A DNA stretch of 64,000 nucleotides. Source: Corythucha ciliata. Its lineage: Eukaryota > Arthropoda > Insecta > Hemiptera > Tingidae. Below the pieces are notes generated by a model. That model made no database searches, was not told the origin of the DNA, and saw nothing but the letters and a program-made list of their open reading frames with translations. Below, piece after piece: positions 12,291-22,777 of the stretch (positions are counted from its first letter, which is position 1; each line of letters begins with the position of its first letter). The translations under genes were made by a program, and so were the position numbers. The stretch is from the NCBI GenBank assembly GCA_038030265.1, contig CM075942.1:48388751-48452750 (forward strand), read 5' to 3'.

Positions 12291-13657
12291 ATACCCCCCC
12301 CCCCATCTTTGATCGTACCTACATAATATTGGCTTAATTACTGCAAATCTAGCTCCCAGGGACTATGAAACTGCTGATTTTTGTCCCGAGAAACATTCCC
12401 ACGCCAAGAATCTGACACCACGCCGTGCCGGCGGTCTGTTTGTTCCGAAAGAAGCGTATATGTTTGTTAAATAGATCCTTCCCAGGTAAATCGAATACGA
12501 TGTTTGGGAGAAAATTTCCCTGAGAACCCCGAATGTTTCCCCTACCCTAAGCCCTGGATGATGTCCGACTGAGGCGAGTAGCCCGATACTCGGATTTTTT
12601 GATAGTGAGAGGGGGGGCATCAAAATGTCACGCGGCACCCCTGCGGTTCTGCGGTCGGTTTCACTAAGGGGCTCTCCATCAAGTTTCATAACAGAGAGAG
12701 AGACCGCGGCCGCAGTCTATTGTTTCCTGTAAGGACGCCACGGCATTGGTGGGCCATGTTGTGGTCGTGCAGTCAGGAGGCACGAAACCTCAAGGTTCTT
12801 GTCTTCTGCATACCAAAGGCTTGCGGCGTGAGCCTGAGGAGGCAGAGTGCATCATCGCGCGCATGCAGGAAGGCCGGAGTCACAGCACAGATCGCGATAT
12901 GATATAATTCAGAGAAGGCAGGAAGAAATTGTCGGCTTCAAAACGGAATGTTATGCAAATGGAAAACACTATAACAGGCGCCACCTTCGTATTCAATGTT
13001 AAGTCTTTGTGCGGGAGTTAGGCCAGTGGTGAGGCAGTGGCATAGCTCGGGCGACCCAAAGGAACCCGTCATTCAGAATATCTATGTCTCAACTTGTGCG
13101 CTTTCGTCTTCCTCTTTCAATTCAACCCGTCTTTTTAACTTTCGCTTCAACTTTCAACAACGAATGCGTCTTAGCTGTGCATGCAATTTCTGATATCCGG
13201 CTTTTTGAGGCATGCAGTAGCGTATTCCTCACGTTCAACACATCGTGCGCTATGACGCATGCCTCTGACGCACGCGAAAAGGCACAAGTGAAAAAAAGAA
13301 AAGTACAAAATGCGGTATGACTCCGGCCCTTAGCACGAGTATAATACTTACTCATAAAGGGCCGTAGCATTATGTTTACATGATTAATACAATGTATATA
13401 ATGTTGGTATAAATGCAATAATAACAAAAAAAAAAATGCTCTACACGTCGTGCCACTCCACATTTCTAGGAACTAAATTTAATGTCTCATGAACTTACTG
13501 TTACTGAATTGTCTTCAGTAACACTTAATTTATTTATGGGGGGGGGGGGAGGCTTTTAACCAGAGACCAAAAAAGAACGAATTTTTTAAATCAATAGCTT
13601 TTCTCTGATATGAAATTGATATGAAATGTGAATAAAAAAGCCTTTATTATAGGAGAA
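12291..13657. other. no recognisable gene
   Basis: Spacer. A cagtggcatagctcggg at about 13035 is another hAT-like end motif without a partner. Several overlapping open stretches on both strands have no domain. Confidence 0.4.
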
Positions 13658-13756
13658 AGGGAATTTTCTCCCACTGCGTGTATCTCGACACCTATCGGAG
13701 ATAAGCGAGTATCATTTTTGTTTTTTGTAAAGAGAATTTCATGATGATTAACTTTT
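13658..13756 (+). repeat. dispersed duplicate, copy 1
   Basis: About 99 bp starting agggaattttctcc and running through tcggagataagcgagtatca to atgatgattaact. It recurs at 14191-14289 with only a few substitutions. Confidence 0.85.
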
Positions 13757-14190
13757 TGGCTCAAACTCATAGAGCTATCACATAATGAGTAGAAGAGAGA
13801 AACTCACCATGAACTCCCCGAAACTCAGTTATTCAGCCCTTTTTCTGCCCTCAATGCTCTATACACCCCTCAACACGGTTAGGTTTTTGGCTTGCTTCAG
13901 TAACCCGAGGGGAAAAAAGGTTCCGCTGGAATTTCTTAGTTGCCTGGGACCTTTTCATGAGCAATTTTCGCTATGAGAACGCTTGTTTCCATGTCCCCGC
14001 GATCATTACAGTTTTCGGAACGGACAGACCGAATATCCTCATCTACAGCTAACTTTGACGTAAAATGAGCCTTAAAACGGTTAAAGACACATTAGTTCAA
14101 GCTATTTTTCAAATTACCTGTGATAAGTTAACAAAACTAGTTTTCATCAAATTAACAGGATCATCCCATAAGAATACAGTTTTTATTGTT

Positions 14191-14289
14191 AGGGAATTTT
14201 CTCCTACTGCGTGTATCTCGACACTTATCGGAGATAAGCGAGTATCATTTTTGTTTTTTGTAAAGAGAATTTCATGATGATTAACTTCT
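14191..14289 (+). repeat. dispersed duplicate, copy 2
   Basis: Direct copy of 13658-13756, about 530 bp downstream. Flanking sequences differ, so this is a local duplication or two copies of a small repeat family. Confidence 0.85.
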
Positions 14290-14724
14290 TTGCTATGCAT
14301 CAATGTCGTAACGTTAATGTCGAGGACGCTACAACGCATTGTTCACAAAAAGCAGTGAAGGGGTTCGAGAATAGTGTCACTTTTAACGCTATTATCTCTT
14401 AAGCGGTTGAAGCTACAAAAATCTTATCGAAGACTAATTTTTGAGGAATTTTGCCAACTTTGTTTTGTTACCTCATGAGTGTTTGGGTGGGACCTACGGT
14501 TTACGAACTACAGGTAATAAAGTGAAAAATTATGCACGTTTTTCTACATCCAGCAACTAGCTCGTGGGCTAGAGGCGGGGACTTTTGAGTACACCATCTC
14601 CAGACCCCTCCGAACAAATCCCAATCACAACTTTAGAGTTACCAGCTGGTTCAATCTATGCCTTTCCAAGAAGCATTCGTTTACTAGACTAATACTGGGC
14701 ATTAGAATATATTTTGTCGTTTTG

Positions 14725-15185
14725 TTGGTTTAAGCTGCGAATAATCGCTCTTTCTCAATTCTAGCCGCGAATTAGTTACTTTACTCAATTTCCCCCGCAA
14801 ATTTAGTGTTGTTTCTCAATTTTTACTGTGAATTCAGTGCATTTTTCTTAATTTTTGCCGTGGACTGGCGCTTTTCTCAATTTAATCCGCGAGTAGGCGC
14901 TTTTTTCTTTAGTCATGAATTGGCACTTTTTTCAACTTTTACTGTGAATGGGCAAGTTATTTTTTTCCATTTTAGGTCTAATTAGCGCTTTTCCCATGTT
15001 TTAGACGTGAATTAGCGTTTTTCCTAAAACCGAAAATGAGTGTTTTCTGGATTTGAGCCGCCAACTAGCGCTTCACACAATTGTATCACAAAATTAGCGA
15101 TATTTCACAACTGAATCCGTAAATTAGTACTTTTTTCAATTTTATCCGAGAATTATCGTTTTCCTAAAATTAGCAGTGAATTAGC
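14725..15185 (+). repeat. minisatellite family A array, the longest
   Basis: About 12 degenerate units of 33-38 bp, each with gaattagcgcttttt and then caatttta(g/t)ccgc. Examples are ccgcgaattagttacttt, tgtgaattcagtgcattttt and ccgcgagtaggcgctttttt. There is no long open frame. Confidence 0.75.
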
Positions 15186-15260
15186 ATAATGTATTAGTTT
15201 TTAAGCCATACTTTGACGATTTATTTTTAGAGTTGTCACTTGTTTTTGCATCTTCTATAT

Positions 15261-16100
15261 TAGTACTGGAAATAAAGCTTAAAAAAGGCAGAATAGCGGC
15301 CAAAATTCGGCCCAACTTCAAATGTGGTTTATAAAAAATCCTTTTGATGTCCAATAATGGATGACGAAGATGTTGGGGGCAGGACCTACCAAACAATCGC
15401 GAAAAATTGCACCAAAATTGGGTGCGGTCCAATCTCCGTTTTGACCTCAGACCTTCAGCTACCTGAGCTACTAGGTCCTGGTCTCATCAGCCTGGCCATT
15501 GAGCCGACGAGTACGGAGCCGATGGACTGTCCTCCTGACTCGATTTTGCTGGGACGGGTGGATCGCCTGGGGCGGGGATCGTAGAGCAGTGGCATCTCCG
15601 CCCTTAAGGGGGGGGGGGGGTTTCAGGCGGGTTTCCTCGACCCGTTCCCAGTCATCCCTCGCCTAAACTTCGCACATAAATTTTGGCTCCATTTCTGCAT
15701 CACTATTCGATTTCAAAGTCTAATTTTAATCTTCAGGAAGTTCTACAGTGACGTTAGATCTTGTTTTTTCAAATTTCATCCCTAAAATAACCCCAAAGCA
15801 CTTTAGAATTCGAATGTGTTTTAAGGTAATTTCAGAGATGAAATTTGGAAAAGCAAGATCTAACGTCACTGTAGAACTTCGTGAAGTTTAAAATAAGACT
15901 TTGAAATCGAATATTGATGCAGAAATGGAGCCAGAATTTATGTGCGAAGTTTGGCGAGGGGTGACTGGGAACGGGTCGAGGAAACCCGCCTGAACCCCCC
16001 CCCCCTTAAAAATGGGTTCACCACCTTGTATTGTTGCGGACTCTTCGAATCCTCACAGTATGCATAAAAATATATTTTTTAAGCTTTATTTCCAGTACTA
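15261..16100. mobile_element. outer inverted-repeat structure around the TTAA element
   Basis: A 26-bp sequence starting tagtactggaaataaagc at 15261-15286 is repeated perfectly in inverse orientation at 16075-16100. The block following the left arm (gcagaatagcggccaaaatt...caacttcaaatg, about 15287-15330) also occurs at 61990-62050, so it belongs to a dispersed family. The TTAA element at 15608-16005 lies inside. An element with short terminal repeats split by a later insertion is the simplest reading. Confidence 0.5.
15608..16005. mobile_element. foldback MITE with TTAA flanks, piggyBac-like
   Basis: The two halves are near-perfect inverted copies with arms of roughly 190 bp around a centre near 15806. 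Arm landmarks are tttcaggcgggtttcctcga at the left and its complement at 15977-15994, and ctacagtgacgttagatctt with its complement near 15855-15874. TTAA occurs at both ends (15604-15607 and 16006-16009). TTAA duplications are the signature of piggyBac transposition, although the poly-G termini are not typical. No coding capacity. Confidence 0.75.
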
Positions 16101-18668
16101 TAATTCTTTTTTTCCTCGAAGAAGTAGAAGTAGCAAAAACATGACAAAACCCGAAAAACAAATTATTAATTAGTAAGTTTTGTCAGGATTAGGCTGAAAA
16201 TGGCCGGTTTTAGTCGATGTTGGCCTGAATTAGCGTTTTTTTTTTCAATTTTTGATGAAAAATTGAAAGAGCACGGGGGCGCGTCCCCTTCTTCCCTTGG
16301 CGACGCTTATATTCGCTGAAGCGAAACGTATACCTATAGCCGCAATAGAGACCACGGTATTTTACAGAGCCCAATAATATAGTCGAATAAACGCCTTATT
16401 TTCATGCATCTTCGAGTATCGTAATACTCGCTATCATTTTGTAATTTACCCTAAACGTTTCCAATCTTTATAACTGTGCCAAAAATGTTGTAAAATGGTA
16501 TATTTATATATTTCTAAAGGGGGCTAAAGCTCGAAAGAAGTGGGCAAATAACCTTTCTTTAAATGTAGGTGGAGCGTAGATAATCGAATATAACCTTGAA
16601 AGAAACCAGAAATTACGATAATTTCGCTTAAGAGGGTAATCTTTTACGAGAAATCTCAGTTTCTCGGAGTTTAAACCGGTGAAGAAGAAGGAAAAAAAGG
16701 GAGAGCAAGCCGGTCAAAAACCATTGGGACAATTAGTTGATACGAGAGAGTGAGAGAGAGGAGTTGCATCACGAAACTCACCATGGACAAAATACACCTC
16801 CACCGGTGTCTCATCGCTTTTCCCACGGTGGTTGGGGGGGGGGGGAAGTACTCTGAGGCACGGAAAATTGCTTTTAATTGTCGACCTCGTTGGTTTCCTG
16901 TGCATGGGTGAGGAGGGGGAGGGTTTTTTTTTAAAGGGTTTGCGTGAGTGGTATATGCAAATGAAAGTCATGCACCCGATATTTATCTATAAAAGAAGAA
17001 AAAAATAACACAGAGGACGCCGGATCAACTGGAGCTGGTTTCCATTCGTTGGTAAGGTGGTTGGGTGAGGGGGTTGAACGGATCCTCGCAAGTTCATTGT
17101 CGCACAACTCATTGTCCCCTTGAGGAAGAGGAGGATTTTTACAGCACCATTGTCGTCGCTCGTATTTTTTTTATTTTTTTTTCACCTGCTCACATGAAGT
17201 TGCTGTTTACGGCTTATGTTGTTCCATTTCCCTCCCCCTCCACCTGTCATCGTGTAATAACCATCGCGAATAAAACAGATGGTTCCTTGCGCGGTTTTCT
17301 AGTTGGGGTTTCGCATGCAATAATGACTGCATGTTCTTATCACGAACATTTTCACTTCTTTTTTCAAGTTAATTTTCTCTTTATTGGGTTCGGTTGTCAA
17401 TATTTTATTTCCCGGCAATTGAAGAATGTTCCTATAACGGAAACCCTTCCCCCTTATCTTTAAAATTGACACAAATTACAGTTCGACTCTTTTTTGGTGA
17501 ATATATTTCGATTCTAAACATTCTACGGTCAACGGTTCTTTCTTTCCATTAAAATGAAAAAAATAAAATACAAAAAACTATCTCCTTTTCTTTCTTTAAA
17601 TATAATAACATCACAGTATTAAAAAAAAATCGAGTTTTCAAACTTCCGGGTCCCGTTAACCCTGTATTGATGGCGGGGGTTGAGGGGTTACCTGAAAGTG
17701 GACGAGCGCGCGGATTATTAGAATACCGGTAGCCTTATTTTATAATCAAGATTTACCCCCCGACGCTCTTTTAATAGCCACTGGGTCTCTGTGCCAAGAC
17801 TACTTCTTCAAGATGAGGTGAACTCGAGTCTTGGATGGGGAGGGGAGGGGGCGAGATAGGATAAAATAAAGTGAAGAAGAGGCTACAGTTAATAACATTT
17901 TTAAAAATAATTCTTTGGATTTATGGGAAGCTGTTGAAGAGAAATCCCCCTCCTTCTCTGCATCTTACTACTCCAAGGATGTTTTGCAAACTTCGGTAAA
18001 TCACGGAATCGCCTAAAAAAAAAGAAAACTTCGTTCCGCAAATTATTTAAATTACGAAAGAAACTCCTTTGCCTGACACCTGGCTCTTGCGGGCACGATT
18101 TTCAAACAAGAAACTCAAGAAAGTCAAACGAGAAAGGATATCACACGTCCTTCTTTGAGATGCCGGTATGTAGCGTGCTCTGAAAGGGGGCGGGGAGGGA
18201 TGCATTTTTTGGAGGTTCTTTTCTTGGGTGGGAGAGGTGATAGGCCCTCATCAGAAGAAGCGGTGAATCGGCCATCCATGACCACCTTTATTGTTTGACA
18301 TTGGCTGCCGTTATGGGAAGCTGCGGGCTTAACTCCCGAGCGTCACTGCCTAGTCACAAACGTCGCAGATCAACGGCGGTGTGACCACATAGTCCACGTT
18401 CGACGTTGTGTAACTATTCTCTGGCCTTGGAACAATTTAATCCACATTTTCTCCACATTTTCCTTTGCCGACGATCCACACGCGGAGGACAAGTAATCCG
18501 TCGAAGACTTCCCGCAATGAAGCCTCTACGGGAATATCTTTGCAATAATTTGCGGATTTCCCTTGCCATTTCCTCAAAAAGATCTAAATTACACCGTTCG
18601 GTTCATTTATAAACCAAACTTCGCGGATATGCAACGCCAGAAACCAAATTTCAAACTTCACTAATTTC
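16101..18668. other. no recognisable feature
   Basis: Spacer with short family A words at 16215-16265, G runs (16836-16846) and CT-rich stretches. An open stretch of 132 codons at 17065-17463 has random hydrophobic composition and no domain. Confidence 0.45.
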
Positions 18669-20201
18669 CTACGGTGACCAGATGTAAAAGAAGTTTCCAA
18701 GGACGCTTGGCACGAAAAAGTAGGACGCTTGTGACGAAATGTAGGACGCATGAAATCACAATTTTATGGTTAAAATGTTTAACCTTAAAATTTTTGATGA
18801 CGCGGCTTGAGCCAAATCCGCAAATTTTGAAATAGTGAAAACCCGCAAAACTTGAGATTCGTTTAAGGAAAAAAATGACGGAATTTGGGTTTTGAATAAT
18901 GAGTCTAATCCGGGACTTTGGGTTTGGAAAGTGTTCCGTTTTCCCGAACGTTTAAACCCCTCCCGTGAACCCCCGCCAAATGGTCCCTTATTACCCTTTA
19001 CCCGAACCTATCCCACCGCTTGAGAAAAAAAGAGATAAGTCTCCCTCCCCGCGATCTTACGATTTCGAACGAGGGATAACGACCCCAACGCTTGTGGTGA
19101 ACGCCGGCCGGAACGCGACCTCCTAGTAAAAATACCTGCGGTGAGTCCTCTCTTAATTTTCCTTAACGCTAATTATTCCTAATCATTAATAGATGTAGTT
19201 CCCCCCCCCCCTATTATACAGTCCACTTCATAACAGAAAGAGCCTTTGTTTCCTAAATCGACTAGTTCACCTACAAAACTGATTTTAGTAAGAGCAAACC
19301 CCATGAAATTTGGTAGGAAATAACAAAAATCCGTGAAATTTGATTTTTAAGGTTCTTAATGGGGAACTTGCATGAAGCCCGATTCGGAAGAAATGTATAC
19401 CGGTGAATTGGCACATGGGCAGAAGGGTCGTATCAACGGTAGTTGCAGCCCGAAGGGTGATTTTAAATAAATTTCGAAGTTCTTCAGTAGGGGATGGATG
19501 GTGCAAGGGGAAATTACGTCAATGGTCACTTGTGAAGCATTTGAGGGAACTCAGAAATTTGTTGTTTACAATTAACAAGAAAAATGTTCCCCCTGAAAAT
19601 GCGTTTTACCCCCATTCTGCTCATCATTTCATTGGATAACCTTTGACGTAATCAAGTTCCCGGCCATTTGAAACGTTTGGTTATGGATGACCGAAATTGG
19701 AGGTTGAAAACGCCAAAATCACAAAATATTGTTTTCCTTCGTTCGTTTATTTCCGCCACGTTAGTTTTAGAATTAACCGAATCTGCGAAACTATTGGATG
19801 ATGAAAAAGCGAAAGTTCATAAAAATGGTTTATGAAAGAGCAAAACGCACAAAAATTTGTTTCTGGAATAGCAAAAATCCGCAAATTTTGAGTTTTTGGA
19901 GTCTGGAGTTGGGGGAATTTGGTTTGAAGTAGCCAAACACGCGGGACTGGTATTGAAGCAGACTGGGGTAAAAAGGATTCTGGGAATGTTGCGGCTAAGC
20001 CTGCAGCTTTTAAAAAAAATTTGATCCTGAAAGATGTTTGGATTTAACCAGACGTTATAAGTCCAGTCCGAAAAGTAGGACAAAAAAGAGGACACTTTCG
20101 ACCTCTCCCCGGCCACCTGAAAAATGAGCCCGGACGTCCCCGGACGCTCGGAAAAGTAGGCCATGTCCGGGGAAAGTAGGACGTGTCGTGTGGTCACCCT
20201 A
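18669..20201. mobile_element. hAT-type non-autonomous element, about 1.5 kb
   Basis: An 8-bp duplication CTAATTTC lies at 18661-18668 and 20202-20209. The ends are inverted: ctacggtgacca at the left and tggtcaccctA at the right. Subterminal regions at both ends carry gtaggacg words (18720-18750 and 20155-20175). hAT elements make 8-bp duplications and often start TAGGGTG-like. The interior is mostly minisatellite family B with no transposase, so the element is deleted or non-autonomous. Confidence 0.7.
18775..19960 (+). repeat. minisatellite family B units inside the hAT-type element
   Basis: Units such as ccgcaaaacttgagattcg, ccatgaaatttggtaggaa and caccaaatttgttttcggaatag-like blocks recur at about 35-bp spacing around 18790-18960, 19275-19400 and 19780-19950. 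Stretches between them are too diverged to align by eye. Confidence 0.5.
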
Positions 20202-20209
20202 CTAATTTC

Positions 20210-21030
20210 CCACCCTCAAAATCAAAAGTTCCAGGAAATTGCTCATTCTAAAGAAAAATTTTGCGGGTCTGGGATCCGTGTAGAAACACAATTTTACACG
20301 GTTGGCTCATTCCAAACCATTTTTCGCGTGATATTGGTTCATCCAAAACCCATTTGGTTTCAAAACCTAATTTTTTTGGGGGGCCAAATGGAAAAACTGT
20401 GGTGGTCCCGACTAAGGAAATTTCCCAGGGTTTGCTCTATCAAAACCAATTTCACAAAATTGGATAAAACCTAAGTTTTTAAAAAAATTGCGGGGTCGGC
20501 TAATCAAAAACCAATTTGCTGGGGCTGATTCACCCAATTTTGCTGTTGCCCGATTTCCTGGGAGCTGTCTCACTCCTAAAAAGCAATTTCACGGGTTTCG
20601 CTGCTACAAACATTATACTTTTGCTTTGTTGACCCGTTCAAAACGCAACTTCGCGTGGTTAGCTCATTAAAAACCAATTTCCTGGGGCTGGCTCACCCAA
20701 AAATGCAATTTAGCTAGTTTCGCTTTATCAGAATAAGTAAAATCCGCGCTGTTGACCCATTAAGAAAGCAATTTGGTGGGGTTGGCTTATTCAACCAATT
20801 TCGTGGGTGTCTGGTCTTTCAAATAACCAATTTCACTGGCATGCATCACTCACATGAAAAAACAATTTCATGGCATCAAAAACGAAATTTCATGCTGCTG
20901 ACCTGATGTGCCGCTGATCCAAGAACTAGCGATTCGCGGGGTTGGCTTATTAATAACCAATTTTCGGGGCACTATCTCACTGAAGAAAAAAAACCGTGGG
21001 GTTGGCTCATTCAAATCTCTGGGGATCTCC
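20210..21030 (-). repeat. minisatellite family B array, large and reversed
   Basis: Some twenty degenerate units in reverse orientation: caatttcgcggggttggctc followed by attcaaaaacc. Clear examples are at 20500-20560, 20640-20700, 20760-20830 and 20930-21015. It adjoins the hAT-type element, which also contains family B, so the element probably landed in a longer array. Confidence 0.75.
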
Positions 21031-21124
21031 TTAAGATGTGGCCAGTACCTAGGCCGTCACCGGCCCTTACCTAGCCTGAACCCCATCTTTGGCCCGGATT
21101 CCCCAGAAGAGCTTGTCCCATCGC

Positions 21125-21562
21125 TCAGCTCGACCCGTTAGCCGCGACTGGTGGCCAGTCAGTCACGCCCGGGAGACACCGCGTGGAGGTGAGCCTCATG
21201 AGCTGAGGATGTTGGCTTCCGCCATGGACCGAAACCGGACAGGGAAGGAGTCCCTGTCCGGGTTGCCTAGCAAGGTAGGTGTCCCTACTCAGGCATGGCT
21301 GGACCCAGTCCTCTACGCCCCAGCCAGGAGGCGAGAAGATCAGGAGTCGACCATACGCCCGCCGGTCTCGGACAAGAGCCGAGTCTTCTGGCGAACCCCC
21401 CCCCCTCCACCATACTGCCCGCCGCAGATCCCCATGAAGGCTGCATCGACGAAGCACGTGGTCGGCGGTTTCCTCCTCGACGCCACCAGGGCATTGGAGA
21501 GTCCCACAGCCGGAAAAGCCACAACTTGGCGTTGAACGAGCCGTGCCCCGCCCAAGTAGCAA
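21125..21562 (-). pseudogene. R1-like LINE ORF2, C-terminal zinc-knuckle fragment
   Basis: On the minus strand a 145-codon stretch contains CGTLQCPGGVEEETADHVLR followed by RC. This is the Cys-Cys-His-Cys knuckle (C...C...H...C with the EETADHVL signature) that ends ORF2 of R1 and related arthropod LINEs. A product-like sequence ending ...NAKLWLF, expected just before the knuckle, occurs in another frame, so a frameshift lies near 21500. The RT domain is absent, so this is a short 3' fragment. It is notably GC-rich compared with its AT-rich neighbours. Confidence 0.7.
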
Positions 21563-22688
21563 AATTCAATGAAATAATATTTCTTAAACGTTTTTCTAGA
21601 ATATTAAAAAAAATAATGTTGAATGTCCCATTTAAATAACATTATTTAAATGAACATTAATATGTTTTATAAAGATGAATTCCTCATGTATATAAAATTT
21701 TGCGCCATAAGCATTGATAAAATATGCCAAGAAAAGTCCACAAAAAATATTGTGGCATTATATTGAATAGATATATTGGGTTGGTATATCAAAAATATTG
21801 GTTCAAACACGTGAAATAAATATTTAGGAGGCAATTATAGGGTGTGATGCAGCAAGGAGTTTGAAACATGTTCGGATCAGAGTTGCCATGGGACCAGCCA
21901 ATAAAATGTAATCATCTTAAATTTTAATGGCTGGTTTCAGGGAAACTCTGCTCCGAACAATCGGGAACGGACACGAGATAAGAGTTGGGTTATATTACCT
22001 TTCCTGGTTACCCCAAATTTATTATAGTACTGAGTGATTTATTTATATTTACTTAATTTTAACGTTCCAAAAGTTGTTTTAGGTTTTATGAGCTGAAATT
22101 TAGGTCTGTTCTAAGCAATTGATCCACAGACGGTGATAGTTTCTTCCGGTTTTCAGTCACTGAGGCAGAACAGAATGTGTATTCCCCACATCGCTCGGCC
22201 AAGAAGTCTTGTTCCTATGTCACTTAAAAAATAAAATGTCTCATCAAACATATACGCTTCTTGCCCTCATACGCTCTTTTTGGTTCCCAGGGCCCATGCC
22301 TTACTCGCAATGAGTGGGGCGCTGAAGCAATTTAATGAGTCAAGGTCACGTCATCAAAATCCCTTCTCAAACGCCCTTCAGGGTGTTGTAACTTTCAGAA
22401 ATTTTAGAGACATTTTCTCAAAGTTTTACCGGCACGAGTCAGACATGGAACATGAATCCTTCAGACTGTATGCTCAACAGGAAAAAATAAAGCCAATTCT
22501 ACCTCAAAACGCATCAGAGTGGCCGCCAGTGCCCCTCAAGTGACCAAAAACTAGTGTTTCACGTGGTTGCTGGTTTCACTGCAGCGAGGTCCACGGGCTA
22601 TTCCTTAAACTTCAGGGCTGTCAATCATACACATATTTCCCTTTTTCTTGTGTTCTATTCACGCATATCTTTTTTGTTGTTGTTGCAG
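21563..22688. other. AT-rich spacer before the ATG exon
   Basis: No gene. It includes the hairpin at 21870-21958. A branch point and a pyrimidine tract are expected near 22660-22688, and a T-rich stretch is visible at 22669-22686. Confidence 0.5.
21870..21958. repeat. 89-bp hairpin
   Basis: The left arm gttcggatcagagttgccat pairs with the right arm ...aaactctgctccgaac, and the inner ccagccaataaaat pairs with attttaatggctgg. Arms are about 38 bp with a 13-bp loop. It is probably a tiny MITE. Confidence 0.7.
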
Positions 22689-22777
22689 GAATGGTGAGCG
22701 AAACGCACGGTGGTGGAACGCAAAGCGTCGGCATCAATGCAACGCCATCGTGGAGCGGGGAGCCTGAGCCTACCAAG
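22689..22777 (+). CDS. coding exon of the host gene, containing an in-frame ATG
   Basis: A long pyrimidine tract and acceptor (gttgttgttgcag) end at 22688 and a strong donor (gtgagtg) starts at 22778. From the ATG at 22691 the exon encodes 29 residues (MVSETHGGGTQSVG... ending EPEPTK) and ends exactly on a codon boundary (phase 0). That fits the exon at 58656, which opens in phase 0. The ATG may be the translation start, making the upstream exon 5' UTR, or an internal methionine if the exon at 12-50 is coding; the sequence allows both. The peptide is rich in Gly, Thr, Ser and Pro and has no domain I recognise. The next exon lies about 35.9 kb downstream across transposon-filled intron. Confidence 0.68.

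Larger units (their letters stand above)
51..22688 (+). other. putative intron 1 of the host gene
   Basis: This is the 22.6-kb interval between the donor at 51 (gtgagt) and the acceptor at 22687-22688. It holds LINE fragments, TIR elements and minisatellite arrays, listed separately. Apart from those I found no further exon with both splice sites and a compatible phase. Its 5' boundary depends on the candidate 39-bp exon being real. Confidence 0.4.

Noticed and set aside
11509..13050. A hAT element between cagtggcgtagc (11509) and cagtggcatagc (13035)
   Set aside because: Both motifs are in the same orientation and no matching inverse end or 8-bp duplication was found.
14725..15185. CRISPR-like array of regularly spaced repeats
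   Set aside because: Repeats are degenerate with no unique spacers, cas genes or prokaryotic context; this is a minisatellite in a eukaryotic intron.
17065..17463. 132-codon open frame on the plus strand
   Set aside because: Composition is random and hydrophobic, derived from T-rich sequence, with no domain and no splice context.
21089..21639. Plus-strand ORFs of 114-148 codons in the GC-rich block
   Set aside because: The minus-strand frame carries the LINE zinc-knuckle signature; the plus frames are its shadows.
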